DNA of 64,000 bases from Endozoicomonas sp965261315 (lineage in GTDB: Bacteria > Pseudomonadota > Gammaproteobacteria > Pseudomonadales > Endozoicomonadaceae). The position numbers were made by a program, and so were the translations under genes. Positions 24,216 to 33,151 of this stretch are shown piece by piece (within the stretch, counting starts at the first letter, position 1; the number at the start of each line of letters is the position of its first letter). Location: assembly GCA_965261315.1 (NCBI GenBank), contig CBDHDM010000038.1:83363-147362 (forward strand), in the 5' to 3' direction. Under the pieces are notes generated by a model. The model did not search any database. It was given only the letters and a program-made list of their open reading frames with translations, and had not been told where the DNA came from.

Positions 24216-25529
24216 TTAATCAAGATTGGCAAATTGTGGCAGGTAATCCCGGTTCTCGGCGATGATATCGTCAAGAATCTTCTTACCAGTGGCCAGATCC
24301 GGAACCAGGGGGTTCAGTGCCATTGCCATCAGGGCTTTGTCGTAATCGCCGTAAACTGCCGCATCGATCGCCAGCGTCTCATAGGCCTTAACCTGTTGAA
24401 GAAGCCCGTTCAAATGAGTCGGCATAGTGCCAAAAGAGAGTGCATGAGCGCCGTCAGCGTCGACCATGGCATTGATCTCAACAACCGCGTCATCAGGCAG
24501 ACCATTGATCGCGCCGTTGTTACGGGTATTAACGACATTAATCGCTTTTTTGTTGTTCCAGATAGAGTCTACCAGATCCAGAGATACTTCTGAGTAGAAG
24601 GCTCCGCCTCGTTTTTCCAGTTGGCTTGGCTTGTGATCCAGGTTCGGGTCAGCGTAAAGTTCAAACAATTCTGCTTCAGTTTTCATTACCTGCTCAGCGC
24701 GGGTACCGCCGGACTCTGCTGCTTTCAACTCATCTGCCAGCATGGCTTCTTTGAGGTAGAAGTAGCGATGGTATGGGCAAGGCACAACGCCCAGGGCTTT
24801 CAGAAACGCTTTATCCCATGGCTCTTCAGTGATGTTGTTCATGTTCAGGCTGGCGCCATCACCGAGCAGTCTTAATACTTCTTCTGTCTTATTTTCACCG
24901 GCAATCGATACTTTATGTACCCACACCATATGGTTCAGACCGGCAAACTCCAAAGAGGCCTCTTCCGGCTTTACACCCAGCATACGGGCAATGGCGTAAT
25001 GCATGTTGATGGGAACATTGCAGAGTCCCATCACTTTAACATTGGTGTGTTTAACAACGGCTTCGGTGACCATACCTGCCGGATTGGTAAAGTTGATCAA
25101 CCAGGCGTCGGGTGCGACTTCTTCGATATCACGACAGATGTCCAGTATGACAGGAATAGTACGCAGTGCTTTGGCAAATCCACCAGGACCGGTAGTTTCC
25201 TGGCCGATCACGTTGTAACGCAGAGGAATACGCTCATCCCGGGCACGTGCGGCCAGACCGCCTACACGGAACTGTGACATGACAAACTGGGCATCTTTGA
25301 TGCCTTCACGGCGGTTCAGGGTTGACCATACGTTAATATCAAGGCCAGCCTTTTTAATCATACGTTTGGTCAGATCAGTGATTATATTGACTTTGCGTGC
25401 GCCATCTTCAACATCCACCAGGCAGATTTCAGTAACCGGTAGCTCACGGATACGGCGGATGATGCCGTCAACCAGCTCCGGTGTGTAGCTACTGCCACCG
25501 CCAATAATCGTCAGCTTAAGATTTTTCAT
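24216..25529 (-). CDS. chbF: ChbF, 6-phospho-beta-glucosidase, GH4 family
   Basis: NAD- and metal-dependent glycosidase of family GH4 that hydrolyses phosphorylated diacetylchitobiose derivatives (and cellobiose 6-phosphate in relatives). It has 437 residues: an N-terminal Rossmann segment KLTIIGGGSSYTPELVDGII, NFTNPAGMVTEAV, the metal-binding Cys in MGLCNVPINMH, and the GLNHMVW motif. AGGAAAG precedes the ATG. In the operon it lies between the LacI-type regulator and chbG, the same place as in E. coli chbBCARFG. Confidence 0.95.
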   Translation of the reverse strand: MKNLKLTIIGGGSSYTPELVDGIIRRIRELPVTEICLVDVEDGARKVNIITDLTKRMIKKAGLDINVWSTLNRREGIKDAQFVMSQFRVGGLAARARDERIPLRYNVIGQETTGPGGFAKALRTIPVILDICRDIEEVAPDAWLINFTNPAGMVTEAVVKHTNVKVMGLCNVPINMHYAIARMLGVKPEEASLEFAGLNHMVWVHKVSIAGENKTEEVLRLLGDGASLNMNNITEEPWDKAFLKALGVVPCPYHRYFYLKEAMLADELKAAESGGTRAEQVMKTEAELFELYADPNLDHKPSQLEKRGGAFYSEVSLDLVDSIWNNKKAINVVNTRNNGAINGLPDDAVVEINAMVDADGAHALSFGTMPTHLNGLLQQVKAYETLAIDAAVYGDYDKALMAMALNPLVPDLATGKKILDDIIAENRDYLPQFANLD

Positions 25530-25568
25530 GATGCTTTCCTGAGAGATCGTGCGTGCGCCTGTAAAGCG

Positions 25569-26567
25569 TTATCTAAGGGCACGGACAGACTCTCTCTGTC
25601 GTAATTCCGGTTTAAAGGTTTCCAGTTCGGGCAACATTTGTTTATTCATCAGACTGGACAGTGCTTTTGATGCATGTGCGGCCATCTCTTTGATGGGGAA
25701 GTGCACTGTCGTAACCGCAGGTGTTAACATCGTACAGACGCTGACACTGTCAAAGCTGACCATGGATATATCACCAGGAACCGTCATGCTCCGTTCCCGA
25801 AACAGGTCAAAGGCTCCGACGCACATCTCTTCGCTACAGGAATAGACGGCAGTGATGTCTGGGTGCTTCTCCAGAATTTCGGCCATGGCCTGGTAACCAC
25901 CGCTCCGGTCATAATCTGCTTCTGCAACCAGAGATTCATCCAAGTCTATATGGTGCTCACGAAGCGCCTGTTCATAACCCTCAAAGCGAAGCCGTGCGGT
26001 CAGACGTTCCCTTGGACCCGCCAGACAGGCGATTTTCCGATGGCCATGCTCAATCAGATGATTGACCGCCAGCTTTCCTGCTTCCGCATGTTCAAACGCA
26101 ATGCAGCGATCTTCCAGACCTTCAACTTGTCGATCCAGAAGAATAAAAGGGGTTTCTTCCTGAGCCAGTTCAATAAGCTCTTCGTCGTATAAATTGCGTG
26201 CATGAAGTATCAGGCCGTCGCAGCGCATATCCGTCAGTCTCTGGATAGCCTGCTGTTCACTTTCCCGAGAGCGTTTGCCCCGGCTGACCAGCAGAAATTT
26301 GCCCTGCTGATCCATCTCTTCCTGTACTTCCGCCATCAGCTCGGAGAAGAAAGAACCCCGATAAGAAGTCACTACCAGTCCAACGGTATTGGACGATGAG
26401 GTAGCTAATGAGCGAGCCAGCGGATTAGGGCGGTAATTCAGCTTCTTCATCGCTTTGTGAACACGATCCCTGGTAGCTTCCTTTATCTGGCCTGTCTCAT
26501 TGAGAACGCGGGATACCGTTGCCCTGGAAACCCCTGCCAGTTCAGCTACGTCCTTTATGCTCGCCAT
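25569..26567 (-). CDS. LacI-family transcriptional regulator of the chitobiose operon
   Basis: DNA-binding repressor of 332 residues. The N-terminal LacI helix-turn-helix and hinge are clear (IKDVAELAGVSRATVSRVLN, then NYRPNPLARSLAT), followed by a periplasmic-binding-protein-like sugar sensor (TVGLVVTSYRGSFF onward). AAGGAGA precedes the ATG. It occupies the slot held in E. coli by the AraC-type ChbR, between the IIA gene and chbF. The AACCGGTT pairs at 28962-28982 and 29235-29255 have the central-CG symmetry typical of LacI operators and are its probable targets. The inducer is unknown; a chitobiose-derived sugar phosphate is plausible. Confidence 0.93.
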   Translation of the reverse strand: MASIKDVAELAGVSRATVSRVLNETGQIKEATRDRVHKAMKKLNYRPNPLARSLATSSSNTVGLVVTSYRGSFFSELMAEVQEEMDQQGKFLLVSRGKRSRESEQQAIQRLTDMRCDGLILHARNLYDEELIELAQEETPFILLDRQVEGLEDRCIAFEHAEAGKLAVNHLIEHGHRKIACLAGPRERLTARLRFEGYEQALREHHIDLDESLVAEADYDRSGGYQAMAEILEKHPDITAVYSCSEEMCVGAFDLFRERSMTVPGDISMVSFDSVSVCTMLTPAVTTVHFPIKEMAAHASKALSSLMNKQMLPELETFKPELRQRESVRALR

Positions 26568-26677
26568 TAAAAGTGTCTCCTTATTCCGACCGCTTGCGCT
26601 GTTTGCTCTACGCCATAGGCGGACGTTGATAAATGGCTGCGTTCAGTCGTCAAATCAGCCTTAGCCGATTAAATTGG

Positions 26678-26989
26678 TTATTTTGTTTCCAGTCGTTGAT
26701 AGATGCGTACCATCTCTTCAACCAGATCCTGCGCCAACATCGAGTTCATCAGGTGATCCTGAGCGTGAACCAGCAGCAGAGAAACCGGCACTTTGCCTTC
26801 CCCACCATCCGCTGCGATCAGAGCAGTTTGCATTTTATGAGCCAGTCTACCGGCTTCGCGGGAGTCTGCCAGCGATTTTTCAGCTTTGTCAAAATCGCCA
26901 CAGCGAGCGTGGGACAAGGCTTCCATAGCCAGACTCTTGGCTTCTCCGGATTTTACAATCAGTTCCATAACGACGTTATCAACGTTCAT
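26678..26989 (-). CDS. chbA: ChbA, chitobiose/cellobiose-specific PTS EIIA
   Basis: Phosphoryl carrier of the lactose/cellobiose PTS family: it takes phosphate from HPr and passes it to EIIB. It has 103 residues, all-helical, and includes the active-site histidine region VSLLLVHAQDHLMNSM and the helix AGRLAHKMQTALI. GGAGAG lies 7 bases before the ATG. It stands between chbC and the regulator gene, as in E. coli. A 110-base gap to the regulator shows no clear terminator. Confidence 0.95.
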   Translation of the reverse strand: MNVDNVVMELIVKSGEAKSLAMEALSHARCGDFDKAEKSLADSREAGRLAHKMQTALIAADGGEGKVPVSLLLVHAQDHLMNSMLAQDLVEEMVRIYQRLETK

Positions 26990-27080
26990 ATAATGCTCTC
27001 CAAATTAGGGGGGAAGGGGACACCCGTCGACTGACGCCGACGGGGCTATCTGTTGGTTACCAAATTTTTGTCAAGAAAAG

Positions 27081-28412
27081 CTATGCGATGGCTGGGTTAC
27101 CGGATGCTTCAGTCTTGGTAGCTTCGGATGCCGTTGCCTGCTCCTGAGCCATAACCTGCTTCTCGTAGGCCTTGAAGAATGGGTAGTAGATCATGATGTC
27201 AATCACCATCAGTACCGCCGTCAGGATGGAGGCCTTGAAGGCCCAGCCAGCACCCCAGGCAGCACCGATCAGTGCTGGAGCCGTCCATGGAGTCACCGCG
27301 ATGGCTTTGTCAACAATGCCAGTGTTGACGGCAATGTAAGCGATAACCGCGTTAACCACCGGAGCCATAACAAATGGAATGAACAGCGTTGGGTTCATTA
27401 CCACCGGGGCACCGAACATCACAGGTTCGTTGATCTGGAAAGCACCAGGCAGGAAGCTCATGCGACCAACGCTGCGCAGGTGAGCTGTCTTACTGAAACT
27501 CATCAGGATAACCAGTGACAGCGTTGCACCGGCACCACCGATAAAGATGTAGAAGTCCCAGAAAGGCTGAGTGAACAGGTTAGGTACTGTTTCCCCGGCA
27601 GCGTAAGCAGCAGCGTTAGCGCCAATGTTAGCCAGGAATATAGGCGACAGTATACCTACAACAATGTTGGCGCCGTGAATACCGGCAAACCACAGCAGCT
27701 GGCAGAGTAACAGTGCGCCAATGATCGCTGGCAGGCTGTTAGAAGCAGATACCAGAGGCTTGAAGATGGTCATTACTGCATCAGGAATCTGCATCGCAAA
27801 TTCAGACTGAACAAAGAGGCTCAGTGGGTACAGGGTCAGGAAAATGGCCAGTACCGGGACCAGCAGTGCAAAAGACGCAGCGATAGCGGGTGGTACCTGC
27901 TCAGGCATACGGATGGTGATGTTGTATTTCTTCAGGATACGAGTCAGCTCAACTGAGAAATAGGCCACCAGCAGTGCGGTAAAAATACCGGTACCACCAA
28001 AATGGTTCAGTGGCAGCGCCCAGCCTTTCTCTGGAGCAGCGACCAGCAGGAAGGACATGACCGACAGGGCAGCAGCGCCAACGGCATCCATCTTATAAGA
28101 GCGGGCCAGAGAGTAAGCGACACCCATGGTAATGAACAGAGACATAATGCCCATGCTCATGGTCCAGGGCATAACAATCACCGGACGGTTGGCGGCCACA
28201 AAGTCGAGCCACATTCTGCCGAAGCTATTGGTGGTATCCGCAGCAAAGGGAGGGTTGGCAAAAATCAGGATGAAACTGCCCACAATAATGAAAGGCATGG
28301 CCACCAGAAAGCCGTCACGCAGTGCGGTGATGTGGCGTTGTGAGCCAAGTTTTCCTGCGATAGGCCCCAGCTTCTGCTCTACAAATTGTATTAGATGGTC
28401 GTACAGTTTCAT
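27081..28412 (-). CDS. chbC: ChbC, chitobiose-specific PTS EIIC permease
   Basis: Membrane permease that carries chitobiose across the inner membrane coupled to its phosphorylation. It has 443 residues with about ten hydrophobic segments. The family N-terminus QRHITALRDGFLVAMPFIIVGS and the substrate-site region INEPVMFGAPVVMNP are present. The C-terminal tail is charged and Ala/Glu/Thr-rich. It lies 81 bases after chbB and 91 bases before chbA. Confidence 0.95.
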   Translation of the reverse strand: MKLYDHLIQFVEQKLGPIAGKLGSQRHITALRDGFLVAMPFIIVGSFILIFANPPFAADTTNSFGRMWLDFVAANRPVIVMPWTMSMGIMSLFITMGVAYSLARSYKMDAVGAAALSVMSFLLVAAPEKGWALPLNHFGGTGIFTALLVAYFSVELTRILKKYNITIRMPEQVPPAIAASFALLVPVLAIFLTLYPLSLFVQSEFAMQIPDAVMTIFKPLVSASNSLPAIIGALLLCQLLWFAGIHGANIVVGILSPIFLANIGANAAAYAAGETVPNLFTQPFWDFYIFIGGAGATLSLVILMSFSKTAHLRSVGRMSFLPGAFQINEPVMFGAPVVMNPTLFIPFVMAPVVNAVIAYIAVNTGIVDKAIAVTPWTAPALIGAAWGAGWAFKASILTAVLMVIDIMIYYPFFKAYEKQVMAQEQATASEATKTEASGNPAIA

Positions 28413-28493
28413 CTGTTATCCCCGTGCCCTTTGGCAAGTGTTAAGCGCAATCGTTGTGCGTCCGCTTTTTTTTATACAGCTGTTATTGGGTGA

Positions 28494-28808
28494 TTATGCC
28501 GTTTCTTCCAGAAGGCTCAGTGCCTGGTCCAGAACCTGTTCGCCTTTCATCATGCCGTAGGCCATTGGATCAATGGCTTCAACCCGCTTGTTCAGTTTTG
28601 CTGCCTCAGCCTGAAAATCAGCCAGCTTGAACTTGATCTGTGGGCCAAGAAGGCAGACGTCGTAAGATTCGATGGCTTCTTCAAAGTTAGCCATGCCAAT
28701 GGCATCAATTTTCACATCCAGACCACGATCCGCAGCGGCCTGTTCCATTTTCTTAACCAGCATGCTGGTAGACATACCTGCGCTGCAGCATAGAAAAATC
28801 TTTTTCAT
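28494..28808 (-). CDS. chbB: ChbB, chitobiose-specific PTS EIIB
   Basis: EIIB phosphoryl carrier of the lactose/cellobiose family, phosphorylated on the cysteine in MKKIFLCCSAGMSTSMLV. I chose the ATG at 28808, with GGAG eight bases upstream, over an in-frame TTG at 28829. It has 104 residues, the normal size. It is the first gene of the operon, which runs leftward through chbC, chbA, the regulator, chbF, chbG and the kinase. Confidence 0.95.
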   Translation of the reverse strand: MKKIFLCCSAGMSTSMLVKKMEQAAADRGLDVKIDAIGMANFEEAIESYDVCLLGPQIKFKLADFQAEAAKLNKRVEAIDPMAYGMMKGEQVLDQALSLLEETA

Positions 28809-28961
28809 CACATTGACTCCGCTATTCAATTCAAAGACAGGTCAGTTTCGTAGGTCCAGTACAGTTATTTCCGTCTCCTGATTGGCCAGGAACTGAACGG
28901 GAAACCGTGTGTGGAAGTTTTCATTACGTTGACAATGAAATCACAGAAATAATCAAGGTGC

Positions 28962-28982
28962 AACCGGTTTCTGTAACCGGTT
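28962..28982. promoter_or_regulatory. Twin AACCGGTT operator, chb side
   Basis: Two perfect 8-bp palindromes AACCGGTT start at 28962 and 28975, 13 bases apart, separated by TCTGT. Shape and central CG fit a LacI-family operator. The block lies about 155 bases upstream of chbB. Confidence 0.7.
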
Positions 28983-29234
28983 TCACTGGTGTTTCTGGAA
29001 GCCTTGTGGCTGTGTCTGAACCCGCTGAATGCCTTGGGGTTTACGGGTTTTCTTAAAGGGTGTTTGTCTTGAGAGCATGGTGGCCATAGACAATTAGTAT
29101 TTTTTTTGAGCCATGGCAAAATCAATAACAGTGGATTCTATGATGTAAGTCAATTTTTTAATTTGTTCATTCTCAGTGGATTGTGAAAAGTGCTGAAAAT
29201 TTGATTTATGACAAAAGTACGCATAAAAACTTGA

Positions 29235-29255
29235 AACCGGTTGCAGAAACCGGTT
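29235..29255. promoter_or_regulatory. Twin AACCGGTT operator, chitoporin side
   Basis: AACCGGTT at 29235 and 29248, again 13 bases apart. Read on the minus strand this block matches the chb-side block at almost every position. TTGAAA (29231) and TACATT (29255), spaced 18, could be the chitoporin promoter, with the operator filling the spacer; that would give direct repression. Confidence 0.7.
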
Positions 29256-29446
29256 ACATTTTTTTGCGCAAAGATAAACTGACAAGCGTTTACAAAAGGC
29301 ACCGTTTCTTGACTACGGGTTTACCTGAGATGAAGCGGGTCGTTGAACAGGGCAAAGACCCTAAACAAACGACAAGCGACAATAAACAGAAAGTGCTGTC
29401 TTTCAAAAAAAACAGAAAACACACCAGGAGTTAATGGGGATTAACG

Positions 29447-30845
29447 ATGATGTTTAAAAAGACCACACTGGCGACAGCCATCCTTGTTGCAAGTGCTGCC
29501 ACTGGCGTCTTTGCTGCAGACATGACTGATGATTCCATGTATACCGCTGCAGAAAGCACTGGTAATGCATTTTTTGATGATGCTTCCGTAACTGGCGGCG
29601 TTTATGCGTTCTCCCGTAAGCGGAACCGGTACAACGTTTCCACTGGCAAGTTTGAGACTAACCTCGACCATACCTCTGTTCTGGGCAACATCGACTTCAG
29701 TTCTGGTTATGTTGGCGGGATTGTTGGTCTGGATCTTGGCCTGTATGGTTCCATGGATCTTCAGCAGGGTGGCGGTGTTGACCATGAGATGAACTTTTTT
29801 CCATGGGACAACCCTCATAACCCAGACTGGTCTCAGACATCAACCAAGGATGATGTGAGCTTCTACAAGGCTGCCCTGAAATTCAAGTTTGCCAATACAT
29901 GGGCTAAAGCTGGTTATATTCAGCCATCGGGCTCTGGTGGACTGGGTGTTAACTGGAACTTCATGCCTGGTACTTATCGTGGCGCCCAGTTCGGTGCTGA
30001 CTTTGGCAGCCTGAGTGTTGCTTATATGTGGGCTGACGAATACAAAGCTCCATGGTTCCAGGAAACTTATGAGTTCCGCACCAGAAATCCGGATGCAAAC
30101 CTGACCGGTGCCCTCGACACAGAGATCGACTATCTGCACTCTGTTGGAGCCGTCTACACTTTTGACAATGGCCTGATTCTGGATGGTGCATTCTCCCAGT
30201 CTGATGACTATCTCGATACTTACCACGCCAAAGTCAAGCATTCTATGAAGGTGGCTGATGGTACCTTAAATCTGGCTTACCACTACTACGGAGCCAAAGA
30301 TGCGGGTGACCTGGAAGTCTATGATGGTAGCGCGTGGCAGCAGGCTCTGACGGCATCGTTCGCTGTTGGTCCTTATACGCTGAAGGCTGAGTCTACAGTG
30401 ACCCGCGATAACTAAAGGAGACCAGGGATACTTCGTTTATCGTACAACCGTTCCCCTCGGTACTTCTGCCGGTGCTTACGACCTGTGGTGGGATTCCAGA
30501 TCTGACTTCAACCATGATGGCGAAAAAGCCGTTTATGTGGGCCTGTGGCGTGACCTGGCAGACCAGGATCTGGCTGGATGGAGAGTTGGCGCTTCCATGG
30601 CTTATGGTTGGGACGGTAAGCCTGCGTCAGACTTCGGAGACCAGAACGCAGAGCTGAAGGAAAGTGCCTTTAACGTGGATCTTGGTTATACCGTTCAAGA
30701 TGGAAACTGGAAAGGCAGCAGCGTTGCACTGCACTGGACCAACTACCGTAACCACTCTGGGCAGCCAAGCTGGACTGGTTTCAAGAACGCATTCCAGGAT
30801 GAGAATGATATTAAGCTGACCATGGTTGTTCCATACTCTTTCTGA
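29447..30845 (+). pseudogene. chiP: Chitoporin (ChiP/OprD-like outer-membrane porin), frameshifted
   Basis: Outer-membrane channel for chitooligosaccharides. The first frame (29447-30415, 322 residues) has a signal peptide (MMFKKTTLATAILVASAAT, cleavage near VFAAD) and OprD-type beta strands, then stops at TVTRDN. The barrel continues in another frame from 30411 (TKGDQGYFVYRTTVPLGTSA) to 30845, ending in the outer-membrane signature VPYSF with a terminal Phe. Joined length is about 466 residues, the size of E. coli ChiP. Loss of two bases (one AC of a GATAACACTAAA-like sequence) near 30410 would explain it. A sequencing error is possible. It diverges from the chb operon and shares its operator. 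Confidence 0.85.
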
Positions 30846-30857
30846 GTGATAAAGCCC

Positions 30858-30886
30858 CCGGCTCTTTCCTGATAGAGCCGGATTTT
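30858..30886 (+). terminator. Hairpin after chitoporin gene
   Basis: Stem CCGGCTCT / AGAGCCGG (30858-30865 with 30874-30881) followed by ATTTTA. A first, weaker terminator 12 bases after the stop. Confidence 0.55.
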
Positions 30887-30943
30887 ACTTGTTTAACTTT
30901 GTGTAGTGAGACCTTCCTGTAATCGTTGTTCTGTGCGTTCTTT

Positions 30944-30969
30944 CCGGGCTTTATCAGCCCGGTTTTTTT
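30944..30969 (+). terminator. Strong rho-independent terminator after chitoporin gene
   Basis: Stem CCGGGCT / AGCCCGG with loop TTATC, followed by seven T. Typical intrinsic terminator. Confidence 0.8.
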
Positions 30970-31002
30970 ATTTCAGGCAATAACTATTAAAAAGCCACTG
31001 AC

Positions 31003-31340
31003 ACATTTATTCAGTTAACAATCTTGGGCCTGGTCGTTGCCTGAGCTTTCAACTCAATCTCTTTACCATCCCTGAGAACCTGCATGGTCATCTTCTGTCC
31101 GGGAGGAATGCGAGCCACCATATTCATTACCTTGCGTCCATCGCGGGTGCTCTGACCATTAATAGCGGTCAGAATATCACCTCTCATCAGGCCCGCTTTG
31201 TCTGCAGGGCCGCCTTCATAGACGCCGGAAATAAGAATTCCTATTTTGGTATTTACGCCATAGGCTTCCGCCAGAGATGAGCTGAGTGGCTGAGACTCAA
31301 TACCCAGCCAACCGCGAATCACGCGGCCGTATTTAATGAC
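31003..31340 (-). pseudogene. Duplicated 3' fragment of degS (PDZ domain only)
   Basis: Near-identical copy of the last ~335 bases of degS (33715-34052), coding for the PDZ domain from VIKYGRVIRGWLGIE to the final RPKIVN. The serine protease domain is missing. The central ~250 bases match almost perfectly, while both ends have drifted (for example LKAQATT versus LTAQATT). The shared sequence ends abruptly at GTATTTAATGAC. On the 5' side it runs into an ISL3 transposase remnant, so insertion-sequence activity probably made the duplication. A short frame is open across the junction but no promoter is evident. Confidence 0.85.
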
Positions 31341-31386
31341 ATCAACAATATATTGCCTTGCGCTTAACGTCACCAAGGAACAATGT

Positions 31387-31700
31387 TTATCCCGTGTCAG
31401 CATTAAGGACAACAGTAAGATAATGATGCCCTTTACCAATGGATTTCTCGTCAATTAGCAGCGCACGAATGCCAGCGCCCTTAGTAAGCAGTAAACCGGA
31501 GGTAAACCTGGATAGAGCCCAACGGTAGATCTTGAACACATCTGTCCTTTTCTCGCATCTTGCCCATGGGGCGATGACATTGACTGCACTGAAACTGTTG
31601 TATACGACCATCACGACGTAAAAATACAGTTGCCTCAGAGAGCGGCCAATCAATATCAATACTATCGATAACCCAGCCAGAAAATGCGAACATAGGACGT
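31387..31700 (-). pseudogene. ISL3-family transposase remnant
   Basis: Two minus-strand frames give consecutive parts of an ISL3 transposase N-terminus. The first is a zinc-finger region with CSQCHRPMGKMREKDRCVQD followed by LPLGSIQVYLRF (31481-31693). The second is the start of the catalytic domain, LLIDEKSIGKGHHYLTVVLN (31387-31500). The frame changes between them and most of the catalytic domain is gone. Confidence 0.65.
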
Positions 31701-31771
31701 AGTGAGGGCGTTGCACACCTGTCTGATTCTTCAGTAATGTTGATCCGTTCAAATCAATCGTTACCTGAAGG

Positions 31772-33151
31772 TTATGTCTGTTGCAACCCCTCACTTTTTA
31801 TCAGCCAACCTGCGCAAGCCCCTGTTTTTCTCCTGTGGATGAGGTGAACTTTTTGTTGATAAAGGTCTGCGTACTGTTTGTTAACGGTGCTCCAGGCTTT
31901 TCGCATTGCCGGAGTGAAAGCCTGTTTAGATTTTTTCAGATCCTTGCTCAAAAGCACATAGTTGAGTGTTGTATACAGGGCATTGGCACGATGAGAGATG
32001 TACTCCTTTGGTTGGGCTTTATAGCCACTGACTGACGGGATTAATAATTTACTGAAGAACAGTGGCCAATGATGGGAATCCGCACAAAACTCCATATTCC
32101 ATGATGTATAAAGATCATCCCACTCTTTTGGTAGTGGGTAGTGAAACAGGATTTCTCCATTGCGATCCAGTTCGGCAGCGTGTCTGTGATATTTGCCAGG
32201 GTAATTTTTGGCCAGTGTTAGGCCAGCGCAGGCATTACTATGATTACTGTTTGCCAGATCTACCACGGTGGCTTCAATAATATTGAAAGGCAATATGCAG
32301 CGTCCCAGGGAGCTGGGGAATTCCGGTTTTTTTTTGCCCGCAATTATTTTCAGCAAGGGTTTTTCCACCGATATTAACTTTATCGTTTTCTTGAGGCCAA
32401 ACCCTTTTAAAGCCCCCCCCATCTGTCGGCGTTTGTCCTGCCATAGGTGTACGCACTGTTCCAGTAGTGAGGAATTTTTGGTCTGCTCCTCAGTTAACAG
32501 GTTCAGAGCCAGCATAAATGGCAATGATGCCTGAAGATTGGACTTGATCAGCTCAGGAGTGTTATCGCTATCTTCAGCGATATCCAGCATTGCAGAAACG
32601 GCCTGCATTAAACATTCGTTATCTTTTATATTACAGACCATTGAGTCAACCATATCTTCGATATTCCCGATAATCATTTTGTCAGCGAGTTTCCCGCTTA
32701 TGGATTCAAGCCCGGGTGTTGTCCATTGTTTTTCATGATTCATCAGTCCAAGATTAATGAATGTCTGTAGAACGTCATTTCTTATATTTTCAGTTGTTCT
32801 TTTCTGTATATTATTTTTGATGTCTGCCGAAAGCTGATCCAGCATCCGGGTTATATTGCCTTTTTTTTCCAGGCTGAGAGGCGGTAATACTTGATTGTCT
32901 GTATTTTTTCCGCGTTGTGTAATATACAAAAATAACGACAGTAGCTTATTTGAGGCAAATATCACAAATCTGGATGCACGGGAAATGACATAGCTGGATA
33001 GCTTTTTATCGTTTTTCGTTCCCTGATATTGATTCTGACCGATGAGCAGTCTTGAATCATCCGTTAAATGGTTAGCCGACAGCTTATTGATTGTAGATGT
33101 CTGGTTGTGAGGGATTATGGATAAATCGGCACTTGGTGACCTGGTAATCAT
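31772..33151 (-). CDS. Unrecognised 459-residue protein
   Basis: No family recognised. The N-terminus is polar (MITRSPSADLSIIPHNQTST) without a signal peptide. One short hydrophobic stretch occurs near residues 60-78 (FVIFASNKLLSLFLYI). The middle is helical and charged; the C-terminal third has several Trp/His-rich blocks (SWNMEFCADSHHWPLFFSKL, YISHRANALYTTLNY). AT-rich codon use resembles the flanks of the giant genes rather than the backbone genes. It stands alone between the degS fragment/ISL3 remnant and degS. It could be another host-directed accessory protein, but that rests only on context. Confidence 0.6.
   Translation of the reverse strand: MITRSPSADLSIIPHNQTSTINKLSANHLTDDSRLLIGQNQYQGTKNDKKLSSYVISRASRFVIFASNKLLSLFLYITQRGKNTDNQVLPPLSLEKKGNITRMLDQLSADIKNNIQKRTTENIRNDVLQTFINLGLMNHEKQWTTPGLESISGKLADKMIIGNIEDMVDSMVCNIKDNECLMQAVSAMLDIAEDSDNTPELIKSNLQASLPFMLALNLLTEEQTKNSSLLEQCVHLWQDKRRQMGGALKGFGLKKTIKLISVEKPLLKIIAGKKKPEFPSSLGRCILPFNIIEATVVDLANSNHSNACAGLTLAKNYPGKYHRHAAELDRNGEILFHYPLPKEWDDLYTSWNMEFCADSHHWPLFFSKLLIPSVSGYKAQPKEYISHRANALYTTLNYVLLSKDLKKSKQAFTPAMRKAWSTVNKQYADLYQQKVHLIHRRKTGACAGWLIKSEGLQQT

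Larger units (their letters stand above)
28809..29446. other. Divergent control region between chb operon and chitoporin
   Basis: 638 bases with no convincing gene, between chbB (minus) and the chitoporin gene (plus). It holds two nearly identical operator blocks in inverted orientation, 273 bases apart centre to centre, and an AT-rich core around 29090-29170 that may carry promoters or bend during looping. Confidence 0.7.

Noticed and set aside
31011..31454. 147-codon frame read as an independent PDZ protein gene
   Set aside because: Its C-terminal two thirds is a copy of the degS 3' end and its start lies in IS-remnant DNA; listed as a pseudogene fragment instead.
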